A DNA stretch of 64,000 bases from Pseudomonas bubulae (GTDB lineage Bacteria > Pseudomonadota > Gammaproteobacteria > Pseudomonadales > Pseudomonadaceae): NCBI RefSeq assembly GCF_900618535.1, contig NZ_UYJA01000001.1:1364001-1428000 (forward strand), given 5' to 3'. The notes under the pieces are model-generated. The model worked only from the letters and a program-made list of their open reading frames with translations. It was not told where the DNA came from and made no database searches. The position numbers and the translations under genes were made by a program. How positions within the stretch are numbered: position 1 is the stretch's first letter; each line of letters opens with the position of its first letter. Positions 54,228-63,705 of this stretch are shown here, in pieces.

Positions 54228-55037
54228 ATGCAACTCATTGATATCGGCGTCAACCTGACCAACCCAAGCTTTGACGGCAAACACCAGGCCGTGCTGGACC
54301 GTGCCTACGCGGCCGGGGTGTGCCAATTGGTGTTGACCGGCACCAGCGTCGAAGGCAGCGAACAGGCCTTGCAACTGTGCCGCGAGCTGGACGAAAGCGG
54401 CCAGCGGCTGTTCTCTACGGCCGGCATTCACCCGCACTCGGCCAGTGACTGGAACGGCGACAGCGCCCGCCAGTTGCTTGCCCTGCTCAAGGAACCGGGC
54501 GTGTGTGCGGTGGGTGAATGCGGGCTGGACTTCAACCGCGACTTTTCGCCCCGCGCCCAGCAGGAGAAAGTGCTGGAAGAACATCTGGCGCTGGCTGTTG
54601 ACCTGCAACTGCCGGTTTTTCTGCATGAGCGTGATGCCAACCAGCGTTTGCTGGAAATCCTGCGCGACTTTCGCGACCGCTTGCCGGCTGCTGTGGTGCA
54701 TTGCTTTACCGGCGAGAAAAAGGCGCTGTTCAGCTACCTCGACCTTGACCTGCATATCGGCATTACCGGCTGGATCTGCGACGAACGCCGCGGTACCCAC
54801 CTGCACCCGCTGGTACGTGATATCCCGCGCGGTCGCCTGATGCTCGAAAGTGATGCGCCGTACCTGTTGCCCCGCACCCTGCGGCCCAAACCGAAAAATG
54901 GTCGCAACGAACCGGCCTACCTGACCGATGTGCTGCGCGAAGTGGCCGTGCACCGTGGCGAAAGCGAGCAGGACCTGGCCGAACACACCACCGCGTGTGC
55001 ACGGGCGTTTTACGGGTTGCCGGTACTGACAGACTGA
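54228..55037 (+). CDS. tatD: TatD family metal-dependent DNase
   Basis: 269 aa TIM-barrel hydrolase. Metal ligands: '[14 protein letters not shown]' (in place of HxH, the N-terminal motif reads DIGVN, as in TatD itself), '[14 protein letters not shown]', '[12 protein letters not shown]' (Glu), '[12 protein letters not shown]' (His), 'VVHCFTG' (His) and 'ESDAPYL' (Asp). 3'-5' exonuclease in DNA repair and quality control. No tatABC nearby. ATG 54228 follows a TGAGG. Confidence 0.9.
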   Translation: MQLIDIGVNLTNPSFDGKHQAVLDRAYAAGVCQLVLTGTSVEGSEQALQLCRELDESGQRLFSTAGIHPHSASDWNGDSARQLLALLKEPGVCAVGECGLDFNRDFSPRAQQEKVLEEHLALAVDLQLPVFLHERDANQRLLEILRDFRDRLPAAVVHCFTGEKKALFSYLDLDLHIGITGWICDERRGTHLHPLVRDIPRGRLMLESDAPYLLPRTLRPKPKNGRNEPAYLTDVLREVAVHRGESEQDLAEHTTACARAFYGLPVLTD

Positions 55038-55152
55038 CGCCCGCTCCCACGCAGTGCCTCTTTTGACCCACATCAACAAGATTGTCACTGAATAGCGGCA
55101 CAATGATGGCACCTTGCCAATATTGTTTGCGCCAATTCAGAGAAGACCTCCC

Positions 55153-56634
55153 ATGGGCACCTGGCTTAGCAACATCTCGCTCAAATACAAATTCTGGGCT
55201 GTCAACGCGGTGGCTTTTGTCACCACACTGCTGCTGGTGCTCTACGCCGTGCAGCTGGAACAGCAATCGCGCAGCAACGCCGCCCAGGCCAACGCCCGGG
55301 CCCAGGCGCAATTGCTCAGTGCCTGGCCTGCCGGGCAGCCCTTGCCCGAGGCCAGCCAATTGCTGCCCCTGGCGCCCGACCAGATCGCCAGCGTCAACGA
55401 TCAAGCCCTGCCGCAACTGGGCAACGCCAACGGCTGGGTCTCAATCAATCCCATGCCGTTGTTCGGCCACAATCTGCTGCTGGGCGCCGAGGTACTGACC
55501 CGCGACGACGGACAAAAAATCGCCGTGCTGGCCCATACACCTAGCCTGGCCCAGGTGTTTGTCGAGCGGCTGCCCAACTATGCCGCCGCCGTGCTGATCC
55601 TGATGCTGGCCATGCTCTGCGCTTCGCAGTTGCTGATCCGCTTCCTGCTGAGCCAGCTCAACACCCTCAAGGACGTGATGCTGCATGTGGAGAAAACCGG
55701 TGACCTGTCCGCCCGGGTGCCCCTGGCGTGTACCGATGAGGTCGGGCAGATGGCCAGCGCCTTCAATGCCATGCAGGCCGGTTACCAGCGGGTGGTAAAC
55801 ACCGTGGCCCAAACCGCCGCGCAACTGGATGCCGGGGCCGCGCGCCTGGCCAGCAGCATGGACGAGGTGCGCCACGGCATGCTCGGCCAGCAAAGCGAGA
55901 CCGACCAGGCCGCCACCGCAATCAATGAAATGTCGGCCACGGTCTACCATATTGCGCAACACGCTGGGGCTACCCGCGACCTGTCGCAAACCGCAGACAA
56001 CCTGGCGGGGAGTGGCCAGCAGGTGGTCAGCCGCGTGCAACAGTCAATCGCCAGCCTGTCCACCGGGGTGCAAACCACTGCAGAAATGATCCAGCAACTG
56101 GCCCAGGACAGCCAGAAGATCAACGGCGTGGTCAGTGTGATTCACAGCATCGCCGAACAGACCAACCTGCTGGCGTTGAACGCGGCCATCGAAGCGGCTC
56201 GCGCAGGTGAAATGGGTCGTGGCTTTGCCGTGGTCGCCGATGAAGTGAGGCACCTGGCCAAACGCGTGCAGACATCCACGGACGAAATCACCGCCATGGT
56301 TTCGGCCTTGCAGGCGGGCACCCGCGACGCCGTGGACTTTATGCAGGAAAGCTCGTTCAAGGCCGACGACTGCGTGCAGCAGGCCCAGGAAGCGGGCGCG
56401 GCATTGGCCGAGATCACTCACGCCGTGGCGCAAATGCGCGAAAGCAACACCCAGATTGCCGTGGCCGCCGAGCAGCAAAGCCAGGTCGCGGAAGAGATGA
56501 ACCGGGCAGTGGTGAGCATCCGCGATGTCACCGAAAACACCGTGCAACAGACCGTCGACTCGGCCACTACCAGCAATGAACTGGCAACCCTGGCAGGCGA
56601 GTTGAATCGGGCGATTGGTCAACTAAAGCTATAA
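55153..56634 (+). CDS. Methyl-accepting chemotaxis protein
   Basis: 493 aa. Two membrane helices (residues 12-31 and about 142-165) enclose a small (about 110-residue) periplasmic sensor; a HAMP domain follows (165-217, '[20 protein letters not shown]'), then the cytoplasmic signalling rod with hairpin tip '[20 protein letters not shown]' plus '[15 protein letters not shown]'. No CheR/CheB pentapeptide at the C-terminus. The sensor is too short for a dCache, so it is 4HB-like or unclassified; ligand unknown. ATG 55153 chosen over a TTG at 55114. Confidence 0.9.
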   Translation: MGTWLSNISLKYKFWAVNAVAFVTTLLLVLYAVQLEQQSRSNAAQANARAQAQLLSAWPAGQPLPEASQLLPLAPDQIASVNDQALPQLGNANGWVSINPMPLFGHNLLLGAEVLTRDDGQKIAVLAHTPSLAQVFVERLPNYAAAVLILMLAMLCASQLLIRFLLSQLNTLKDVMLHVEKTGDLSARVPLACTDEVGQMASAFNAMQAGYQRVVNTVAQTAAQLDAGAARLASSMDEVRHGMLGQQSETDQAATAINEMSATVYHIAQHAGATRDLSQTADNLAGSGQQVVSRVQQSIASLSTGVQTTAEMIQQLAQDSQKINGVVSVIHSIAEQTNLLALNAAIEAARAGEMGRGFAVVADEVRHLAKRVQTSTDEITAMVSALQAGTRDAVDFMQESSFKADDCVQQAQEAGAALAEITHAVAQMRESNTQIAVAAEQQSQVAEEMNRAVVSIRDVTENTVQQTVDSATTSNELATLAGELNRAIGQLKL

Positions 56635-56733
56635 GGCCAATAGCCATTGTTGATTCGCCGCAGGGTGACCATAAATCTATGATTTGTTTATCCGGTTCAG
56701 CCCAGGCTGAACCCTCGAACAAGGAGAGCAATC

Positions 56734-56991
56734 ATGGGCAAACGTCATCCAAATCTACCGGCCTGGCAATGGCGCTCCAACCCGCACGGCCAGCAAAACA
56801 CCGCGTATCAGGCAATCAACCTGATCGCAGTGCCGATGATGGTGGTGGCTTTTCTGTTGCTGGTGTCGGGCGTCTTCAGTGAAAACGCCACCAGCGCAGT
56901 GATCGGTCTGGTTGCCCTGTTTGCGGCCCTGATCCTGCAACGCCAGGGCCACAAGGCCACCAGCGCAACGGATAACAGCCAGACCTTCTGA
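56734..56991 (+). CDS. Small hypothetical membrane protein
   Basis: 85 aa with two hydrophobic segments (residues 27-46 and 53-70) after a polar Trp/His-rich N-terminus (PNLPAWQWRSNPHGQQN). AAGGAGAG 8 bases before the ATG supports translation. Not a recognised family. Convergent with the thioesterase gene, with no gap between the two ends. Confidence 0.65.
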   Translation: MGKRHPNLPAWQWRSNPHGQQNTAYQAINLIAVPMMVVAFLLLVSGVFSENATSAVIGLVALFAALILQRQGHKATSATDNSQTF

Positions 56992-57789
56992 TCAACCGAA
57001 CACGGCTACGGTCTGGCGGCTGAGCGCAATCAGCTCGCCGCCTGGGCCCCACAGGTTGGCCGCCACATGGCCGTAGCCATCCCGCGCATGTTCGATGACG
57101 GCCAGGTACTTGCACCACTGCAACGTGCTGACCTTAGGCAGTGGCTGCACGAACTCGATGGTCCAGGTCAGCGTGCTGCCTGCTGTCGGCTTGTTCAGTA
57201 ACGGCAGCAGTGCAGGCGGCCAGGTATCGACCAGCGCCAGCAAATGGGTTTCTGTCAGAGGTTCGTCCTCAACACCGCCATCAAAACGTACCCAGCCGCC
57301 CATTTCCCGCGTTCCACGACCGCTAAACGGCAGTGCGCCCACGGCCCAGGCCATGGACAAATGACGCATAAACTCCGGGGTAACGCCTTTGATATAGGGC
57401 AACAGCGGGCAATCTTCGGGCGCCTTCATCTCAGGCGCAGGCAAGCCGTCCACGTTCGCCACTGATTCCCGCGCAGCGCCAAAGCTGCCTTGTACCAGGG
57501 TCATGACCTGACCGTCCTGTACCACCCGCCCCAGCACCTGGCTGACCGCCTTGCCTTCGCGCAGCACCTCAACCTCGAAACGCACCGGTACATCGGCGGC
57601 CACCGGCCCGACAAAACTCACTGCCAATGAGCGCAACGCCCGCTCGACAGGCACATGGGCGCGCATGGCTTCGTACTGCAAAGCCACCAACAGGCCGCCA
57701 AAGCTGGCACGGCCCTGGCCCCAATCGGCCGGGATGGTCACGTCCAAAGGCGTGTTGCGCACCGACGCAACCAATTCGCAAAACTGCAT
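56992..57789 (-). CDS. Acyl-CoA thioesterase, double hotdog (TesB-like) family
   Basis: 265 aa. 'ADWGQGRASFGGLLVALQYE' is the N-terminal hotdog signature, 'ERALRSLAVSFVGPVAADVP' the following strand, and the second hotdog carries 'DTWPPALLPLLNKPTAGSTL' and 'YGHVAANLWGPGGELIALSR'. This family hydrolyses acyl-CoA. ATG 57789 with GAGG 5 bases upstream preferred over a GTG at 57795. It belongs to the PF13622-type 'thioesterase' group rather than classical TesB. Confidence 0.85.
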   Translation of the reverse strand: MQFCELVASVRNTPLDVTIPADWGQGRASFGGLLVALQYEAMRAHVPVERALRSLAVSFVGPVAADVPVRFEVEVLREGKAVSQVLGRVVQDGQVMTLVQGSFGAARESVANVDGLPAPEMKAPEDCPLLPYIKGVTPEFMRHLSMAWAVGALPFSGRGTREMGGWVRFDGGVEDEPLTETHLLALVDTWPPALLPLLNKPTAGSTLTWTIEFVQPLPKVSTLQWCKYLAVIEHARDGYGHVAANLWGPGGELIALSRQTVAVFG

Positions 57790-57866
57790 AAGCACCTCGA
57801 AACAGATAAATATGACGGGATACTACCCATCCATCTGACTCTGCACAGTGCTGTATCGGCCAAAGA

Positions 57867-58634
57867 TCAGGAGTGAAAGCAAGCCGCACTTAATTTGACC
57901 AACGCCTTGTCAGCGCGTTTTTCGCCGTGCTCAAGGGTGGCCTGCCATTGCGCCACACAGGGTTGCAAGTCGGCGTGTTGCCCGGCCTGCAGCAACCATT
58001 GCCAGGCATCGTGCCACTCGCCCAGCGCCTGCTGTGCCCCCTTGAGGCGCGCCAGCACCAAGGGCGGCAGCTGGTTCAACTCCGGGTAGGCTTCGGCGGC
58101 ATAGCGTACGCGCTTGATCAGCAACCTCACGCGATGGCGGTCATGGCCCGGGTCATTGAGAGCGTTCTCCAGGGTTTGCCACTGTTTTTCCAGGACCTTT
58201 GCAATCCGCTGGCGCAAACCACGCAGCAGGCCTTCTCGCTCGGCAGCACGCAAAAAGCGCGGAAACACCTCGAGGATCATCAACAGTTGAGCCAACTGCT
58301 CACTGTCGGCCACCCGGGCATAACTGCCGGCCAACTGTTGCGTGCGGCGTTGCGCCTGCGCCGTGTAGCCGTGCGCCTGCAAATGTGCCGCCAGCACTTC
58401 AAGATCACGCAGGGGGGTGGTCAACACGCCAACCTGGGATGCAGACATTTCAAGTTGCACAACCCCCGGCAACCCGCGCAAAGGCCGCAACAGGCTGCGC
58501 AAGCGGCGCACAGTGGTGCGCAGGTCGTGCAGGGCCTCCGGGTCCGTATCGGCTTCCAGACGCGCCTGACAGGCCAGTAACCTGACCTCCAGACGCACGA
58601 TGTTTGCCACTATCCGGTCAACCAGCTCAGACAT
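57867..58634 (-). CDS. CHAD domain protein (polyphosphate-binding fold)
   Basis: 255 aa, nearly all helical. The CHAD His/Arg pattern is clear: 'DPEALHDLRTTVRRLRSLLR' near residues 30-50 and 'DRHRVRLLIKRVRYAAEAYP' near 165, giving the conserved basic pocket that binds inorganic polyphosphate in studied CHAD proteins. No CYTH domain is fused. ATG 58634 with GGAGGG upstream; GTG 58640 rejected. A lipoprotein gene lies 28 bases upstream on the same strand. Confidence 0.88.
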   Translation of the reverse strand: MSELVDRIVANIVRLEVRLLACQARLEADTDPEALHDLRTTVRRLRSLLRPLRGLPGVVQLEMSASQVGVLTTPLRDLEVLAAHLQAHGYTAQAQRRTQQLAGSYARVADSEQLAQLLMILEVFPRFLRAAEREGLLRGLRQRIAKVLEKQWQTLENALNDPGHDRHRVRLLIKRVRYAAEAYPELNQLPPLVLARLKGAQQALGEWHDAWQWLLQAGQHADLQPCVAQWQATLEHGEKRADKALVKLSAACFHS

Positions 58635-58662
58635 CCTCACCCTCCCCCTTTACCGCTGCGCT

Positions 58663-58941
58663 TCAACGCCCGGCGCGGGATTCACGAATATAGAAACGCG
58701 CCTTCTCGGCTTTTTTGGTGCAACCCTCAAAGGCTTCAAATTGCTGCTGGGTCTTGGCCGCCGTCAACAAGGACAAGGCCTTGGAGTAGCTGACAGTCCC
58801 GGCGAAGCCTTCCGCCTTGGCCAGGTCCAGTTCATGCCAGGCCGAATCCAGGTTCGTCGCACAACTGTCGCGATACGCCTTGGTCCCCGCACAACCTGCC
58901 AACGCCAGCGCGATCAGCGGTACACAAATCCATGCTTTCAT
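58663..58941 (-). CDS. Small lipoprotein
   Basis: 92 aa. Lipobox 'LIALALAGC' with Cys 17 and Ala/Gly after it. The mature part is helical with two further cysteines ('DSCATNLDSAWHELDL' and 'FEGCTKKAEKARFYIRE'), which could form a disulfide. Probably co-transcribed with the CHAD gene. Family not recognised. Confidence 0.75.
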   Translation of the reverse strand: MKAWICVPLIALALAGCAGTKAYRDSCATNLDSAWHELDLAKAEGFAGTVSYSKALSLLTAAKTQQQFEAFEGCTKKAEKARFYIRESRAGR

Positions 58942-59152
58942 GTTGTTTTCCTCAGAAATTAAAGTTCAGTGCAATCTCAGACGAACAACCTGCATAAAAG
59001 TGCCACAACGTAAAAATCAAAAAAACCGGCAACACCTACCCGTCATTGCTACAAGGCACTAGCCTAGCTGGTAGATACGCGTTCATGCCAAAAGCTGTCA
59101 CTCAGGGTCACAAAAAGGCATTGTGAGTGACTGTCAGGCGAAGGTGGGGTTC

Positions 59153-60202
59153 ATGAAAAAACGTATTGCATTGGTATTGGGCTCCGGCGGTGCCCGGGGC
59201 TATGCCCATATCGGCGTGATTGAAGAGCTGGAAAGCCGCGGCTATGAAATCGCCTGTATCGCCGGTTGCTCGATGGGCGCAGTGGTGGGCGGGATTTACG
59301 CCGCCGGCAAACTGGACATGTACCGGGACTGGATTCAAAGCCTGGACTACCTCGATGTGCTGCGCCTGGTGGATGTCAGCTTCCGGCTTGGAGCGATTCG
59401 CGGTGAAAAGGTCTTCGGCCAGATCCGCAATATGGTCGGTGAAATCAATATCGAGGACCTGCGCATCCCCTACACCGCCGTCGCCACCGACCTCACCCAC
59501 CAGCAGGAAATCTGGTTTCAGGAGGGCTGCCTGCACCAGGCCATGCGCGCCTCTGCAGCGATCCCCAGCCTGTTTACCCCGGTGATGCAGGGCAACCGCA
59601 TGCTGGTGGACGGCAGCCTGCTCAACCCGCTGCCCATCGTGCCGGTGGTGTCCAGCCACTGCGACCTGATCGTCGCCGTCAACCTCAACTCCACCCACCA
59701 GAGCCACTACCAGTTGCCGGTGATCCAGCGCCCGGCGGCTTTCAAGGGGCGTTTTGACAACCTGATGAGTTCGCTGGGCTCGCGCATGCCGTTTCGCAAC
59801 AAACAGGCCGAGCACTTGCTCAACCTCGAACAGGAACTGCTCAACCCCCAGGCCGAGCCGCTGGCCCAGGCAAAGCCCAATCCCTGGCTCGACACACCGC
59901 AAACCGCCTCCCCTGCCGCTGAAGAGGGCTCGCCCAAGTCAGCCACCGGCTCGGTGATCATCGACAACGTCGGCCCGGCCTCGCTGCTGGACTTGATCAA
60001 CCAGAGCTTCGAGGTCATGCAGACTTCACTGGCGCAATACAAGATCGCCGGTTACCCGCCCGATATCCTGATCAACGTGCCCAAGCGGGTGTGCCGGTTT
60101 TTCGAGTTCTACAAAGCCCAGGAGCTGATCGCCCTGGGTCGCCTGATTGCAAAAGACACCCTGGACCGTTACGAAAAGGACGAGGCGTCCAACAACCGGT
60201 AG
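59153..60202 (+). CDS. Patatin-like protein, RssA type
   Basis: 349 aa. Oxyanion 'LVLGSGGARGYAHIGVIEEL', nucleophile 'IAGCSMGAVVGGIYAAGKL' (GxSxG, Ser near 47), and Asp in 'MLVDGSLLNPLPIVP' (DGS instead of DGA/G). This is the RssA/NTE-like group. An extra C-terminal region of about 150 residues with a Pro/Ala/Glu-rich linker (residues 240-280) distinguishes it from short RssA. ATG 59153 has AAGGTGGGG upstream. Convergent with kdpE, overlapping its end by 34 bases. Confidence 0.87.
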   Translation: MKKRIALVLGSGGARGYAHIGVIEELESRGYEIACIAGCSMGAVVGGIYAAGKLDMYRDWIQSLDYLDVLRLVDVSFRLGAIRGEKVFGQIRNMVGEINIEDLRIPYTAVATDLTHQQEIWFQEGCLHQAMRASAAIPSLFTPVMQGNRMLVDGSLLNPLPIVPVVSSHCDLIVAVNLNSTHQSHYQLPVIQRPAAFKGRFDNLMSSLGSRMPFRNKQAEHLLNLEQELLNPQAEPLAQAKPNPWLDTPQTASPAAEEGSPKSATGSVIIDNVGPASLLDLINQSFEVMQTSLAQYKIAGYPPDILINVPKRVCRFFEFYKAQELIALGRLIAKDTLDRYEKDEASNNR

Positions 60203-60870
60203 CCAACCCCGGCTTCGGTCACGATATACCGTGGCCGGGTCGGATCATCCGCCAGTTTCTGGCGCAAATGGCCAACGACAATTCTCAGGTAATGGCTGTT
60301 TTCGACATGGCTCGGGCCCCAGATATCCTTGAGCAATTGCTGCTGGGTAATGACCCGCCCCGGATGACGCGCCAAGAGCGCCAGCACCGCGTATTCCTTG
60401 CGGGTCAGCGCCACTTCGACGCCCTCGAGCAGCACACGGCGGAACGCCAGGTCGACGGTCAAGGGGCCGAGTTCAAGCGCCGACTCCCGGGTTTCGCCCA
60501 CAGGCGCCTGGCGCAACAAGGCCCTGATTCGTGCCAGAAACTCCTGGATGCCGAAGGGTTTGGTCACGTAATCGTTGGCCCCGCCGTCCAGTGCCTGGAC
60601 TTTTTGCGCTTCGCTGGCGCGCACCGAGAGCACCAGTACCGGCGCATTTGACCACTCGCGAAACTCGCGCAGTACCTGTTGGCCATCCATGTCCGGCAAG
60701 CCCAGGTCGAGCACCAGCACATCGGGCCGTCCGAGCGCTGCCTGGCTCAAGCCATCGGCCCCGGTCGCGGCCTCCAGCACGGTGTATCCCTGGGACACCA
60801 GGCTGATACGCAGGAATTTGCGAATCTGCGGTTCATCGTCGATGACCAAAATGGTCGCGCTCTGGCTCAT
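60169..60870 (-). CDS. kdpE: Response regulator KdpE
   Basis: 233 aa OmpR-type regulator. Receiver domain with 'ILVIDDEPQIRKFLRISLVS' (acid pair), 'DVLVLDLGLPDMDGQQVL' (phospho-Asp about 55), 'VLSVRASEAQKVQALDGGAN' and 'KPFG' ; C-terminal winged helix ending 'HYLRIVVGHLRQKLADDPTR' and 'YIVTEAGVGYRL'. Activates kdpFABC under potassium limitation or salt stress. 36 bases after kdpD on the same strand. Confidence 0.95.
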   Translation of the reverse strand: MSQSATILVIDDEPQIRKFLRISLVSQGYTVLEAATGADGLSQAALGRPDVLVLDLGLPDMDGQQVLREFREWSNAPVLVLSVRASEAQKVQALDGGANDYVTKPFGIQEFLARIRALLRQAPVGETRESALELGPLTVDLAFRRVLLEGVEVALTRKEYAVLALLARHPGRVITQQQLLKDIWGPSHVENSHYLRIVVGHLRQKLADDPTRPRYIVTEAGVGYRLLDASSFS

Positions 60871-60906
60871 GACTTGTTACCGCAATAGAGGGATAGCCAA
60901 AGAATA

Positions 60907-63573
60907 TCAGTCTTCACTTTCCAGCCCTTCATTCTCGGGGCACGGTTGAAGGCTTAACGGCAAATACAGGGTAATGCACGTACCCTGCCCGCCGATGCCT
61001 TCGCCGACGCTGACCCGCCCGCCGTGGGCCCCCACCATGCCCTGGCAGATGGCGAGCCCCAGGCCCGTGCCTTGCCCGCCGCGATCGCCCCGTGCGGCGG
61101 TATAAAACATATCGAAAATCTTCACCCTGTCCTCCTCGGGGATCCCCGGGCCCTGGTCACTGACGGCAAACCACAATTCGCTTTCATCGGCTCCCGCCGT
61201 TAATTGCAACTGGCCATGGGGAGGTGAAAAGCGCGCAGCGTTTTCCAGCACATTGACCAGCGCCTGCTCGATCAGGGCGCCATGCACGTGCAACAGCGGC
61301 AATTGCGCCGCAACATCCACCTGCACCTGCAAGGGCGCCAGCACCGCACGCAAGCGGTTCAAGGCGCTGCCGGCAATGTCGGCAGGTGACACCCAGTCGC
61401 GCGCCAGCTTGAGCGCACCGTGGCCCAGGCGGGTCATGTCCAGCAGGTTCTGGATGTAGCGGTCCAGACGCTCGGCCTCATCGCGGGTGCCTTCGAGCAA
61501 CTCGCGGCGATCGCTCAACGGGATCGCCTCGCCCAGGGCCAGCAAGGTGTCGATACTGCCGCGCATGCTGGTCAGCGGTGTGCGCAGATCATGGGACACC
61601 GATGCGAGCAGTGCGCTGCGCAACTGCTCGGTTTCGCCGTGCAGGCGGGCCGCTTCCAGGTCCTGGGCCAAGCGCGCGCGCGCCAGTGCCTGGGCCAGGG
61701 GTTGGCTCAAAGCCATCAGTAGCCGACGACGCTGGCCACTTAGTGAATGGCCCTGCCTGGTGCACACGCCGAGCAAGGCCAATGGCCCCTCCTCGGCGCT
61801 GATCGGCCACCACCACCAACGGCCCATCGGCAAAGTGCCCGTACCCTTGCCTGCAGGCTGGTCGTGGGCCCAGGCCCAGTCAGCAGCGGCGCGCTCCGCT
61901 TCGCAGAACTGTAACGGCCCGCCGCTTTCAACGTCCCAGCCGCCATTGCCATCGCGATTGAGCAGGCATATGTCCAGCTCTTTCCAGCCGCTCAAATGCT
62001 GCCCGGCAGCATTGACCACAGCCTTGCGGTCGGTCGCGGCGGTAAGCTTGCGTGACAGGTCGAGAAGCTCGGTGGTTTCGTGCTGAGTGTCGCGCAAGGC
62101 CTGCAACTGCCGGCGCTGGCGAGCCGCCAGTTTGCCAGTGAGCGCCGCCATCAACAGAAAGAACAACAACGTCAGCACATCTTCTTCGCGCTGGATGCTG
62201 AACGAGAAATTGGGCGGAATAAAGAGGAAGTCATAGGCCAGAAATGACAGCGCCGCACAGGCCAATGCTGGCCCCAGGCTGCTGCGCACGGCCACCAGCA
62301 GCACGGCAGCCAGAAACACCAGGGAGATATTGGGCAGCGCCAGTACGCTGGATACTCCCCAGGCCAGGGCACTGGCCAGTAGCGTGGCAAGCAGCGCCAG
62401 GCCGTAGTCGAACCACACCAGTGAGTGTTCCGGGCGGTTGGTGACAGGTACAGGGGACTGCTCGTTGTCGAGCACGTTGATTTCCAGGCCATGGGCGTCA
62501 CGCAACAAGCGCGCCGCCAGTCCGCCGCCAAACAGGCGACGGCGCCAGGTCAACCGCGACTGACCCACCAGCAGCAAGCTGGCACGGCGTTCGCCGGCAT
62601 GCTGGATCAGGGTTTTGGCCACTTCACCGGCACGCAGCAACACCACCTCGCCACCCAGGCGCTCAGCCAGTTGCTGGGCGCTTTGCAGACGCAAGCGTGA
62701 TTGCTCGTCGCGCGCCGTGCCGTTATCCACATGCACCAGACTCCAGGGCAGATGCCGACGCTCCGCGACCCGGCTGGCATGCCGCACCAGGCGCTCGGCA
62801 TGGGTATCGCCGTCGATCCCCACCAGCAAACGCCCGCGCAGCGCCGGGGCCGATTGCCCCTGCTGGCGATAGCCCTTGTCCAGTTCATCGTCGACATACA
62901 CCGCAGCGGTCTGCATTGCCAGTTCGCGCAAAGCATTGAGATTGGTCTGGCTGAAAAACGCATCAATCGCTGCCCGTGCCTGCTCAGGTACATACACCTT
63001 GCCCTCGCGCAGCCGCTCCAGCAGTTCCCGGGGCGGCAGGTCGATCAGCAGCAGTTCGTAGGCTTCCTGCACAACCCAGTCCGGCAGGGTCTCACGCACC
63101 TGGACCCCGGTGATGCCGCGCACCTGATCGTTGAGACTTTCCAGATGCTGGACGTTGACCGTGGTGTACACATCGATCCCGGCCGCGAGCAATTCCTGCA
63201 CATCCTGCCAGCGCTTGGCGTGACGGCTGCCGGGGGCATTGCTGTGGGCCAGCTCATCGACCAGTACCAGCTTGGGTCTGGCGGCAAGCAGGCCGTCGAG
63301 GTCCATTTCCTCAAGCTGCACGCCGCGATAATCCGAGCGCAGCATGGGCTGCTGGGGCAAGCCATTGAGCAAGGCCTCGGTCTCGGCGCGGCCATGGGTT
63401 TCGACCACCCCGGCCAGTACTTCGACACCCTGGCGCAGTTGCGTGTGAGCCGCTTGCAGCATGGCGTAGGTTTTGCCCACGCCCGGTGCCGCGCCGAGAA
63501 ACACTTTAAGCCGGCCACGGCCTGCGCGCGGTAGATCGGCTAGCAACGCATCGGCGCGGGCGGAATGAGTCAT
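60907..63573 (-). CDS. kdpD: Sensor histidine kinase KdpD
   Basis: 888 aa. N-terminal KdpD domain with Walker A-like 'FLGAAPGVGKTYAMLQAAHT' and 'LVLVDELAHSNAPGSRHAKR' (residues 25-235), a Usp-like domain (250-370), four membrane helices (DUF4118, about 395-495), a GAF-like region, then HisKA 'LLASVSHDLRTPLTSMRGSI' (His about 665) and HATPase with 'VLENAARFSPPHGQLQL' and 'GGQGTGLGLAICQGMV'. Senses potassium limitation. Slightly short of E. coli (894 aa), otherwise complete. ATG 63573 with CAGGAAC upstream. Confidence 0.96.
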   Translation of the reverse strand: MTHSARADALLADLPRAGRGRLKVFLGAAPGVGKTYAMLQAAHTQLRQGVEVLAGVVETHGRAETEALLNGLPQQPMLRSDYRGVQLEEMDLDGLLAARPKLVLVDELAHSNAPGSRHAKRWQDVQELLAAGIDVYTTVNVQHLESLNDQVRGITGVQVRETLPDWVVQEAYELLLIDLPPRELLERLREGKVYVPEQARAAIDAFFSQTNLNALRELAMQTAAVYVDDELDKGYRQQGQSAPALRGRLLVGIDGDTHAERLVRHASRVAERRHLPWSLVHVDNGTARDEQSRLRLQSAQQLAERLGGEVVLLRAGEVAKTLIQHAGERRASLLLVGQSRLTWRRRLFGGGLAARLLRDAHGLEINVLDNEQSPVPVTNRPEHSLVWFDYGLALLATLLASALAWGVSSVLALPNISLVFLAAVLLVAVRSSLGPALACAALSFLAYDFLFIPPNFSFSIQREEDVLTLLFFLLMAALTGKLAARQRRQLQALRDTQHETTELLDLSRKLTAATDRKAVVNAAGQHLSGWKELDICLLNRDGNGGWDVESGGPLQFCEAERAAADWAWAHDQPAGKGTGTLPMGRWWWWPISAEEGPLALLGVCTRQGHSLSGQRRRLLMALSQPLAQALARARLAQDLEAARLHGETEQLRSALLASVSHDLRTPLTSMRGSIDTLLALGEAIPLSDRRELLEGTRDEAERLDRYIQNLLDMTRLGHGALKLARDWVSPADIAGSALNRLRAVLAPLQVQVDVAAQLPLLHVHGALIEQALVNVLENAARFSPPHGQLQLTAGADESELWFAVSDQGPGIPEEDRVKIFDMFYTAARGDRGGQGTGLGLAICQGMVGAHGGRVSVGEGIGGQGTCITLYLPLSLQPCPENEGLESED

Positions 63574-63605
63574 GGGGGGTTCCTGATAAATTGTGTGACT
63601 GAAAG

Positions 63606-63705
63606 CTTTACCCTCACCCCAGCCCTCTCCCGGAGGGAGAGGGAGCTGATATGCGGTTTTCTTGAAGCCGCGTGCGGTCAGTCCCCTCTCCCTCCGGGAG
63701 AGGGG
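63606..63705. repeat. Hairpin repeat (CCCTCTCCC/GGGAGAGGG pair) overrunning the end of kdpC
   Basis: Two palindromes, 63623-63643 and 63683-63705, each a CCCTCTCC-type arm against GGAGAGGG, joined by 39 bases. The second lies inside the kdpC frame. A family that recurs in pseudomonads by memory; its abundance here cannot be counted beyond this copy. Confidence 0.75.
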
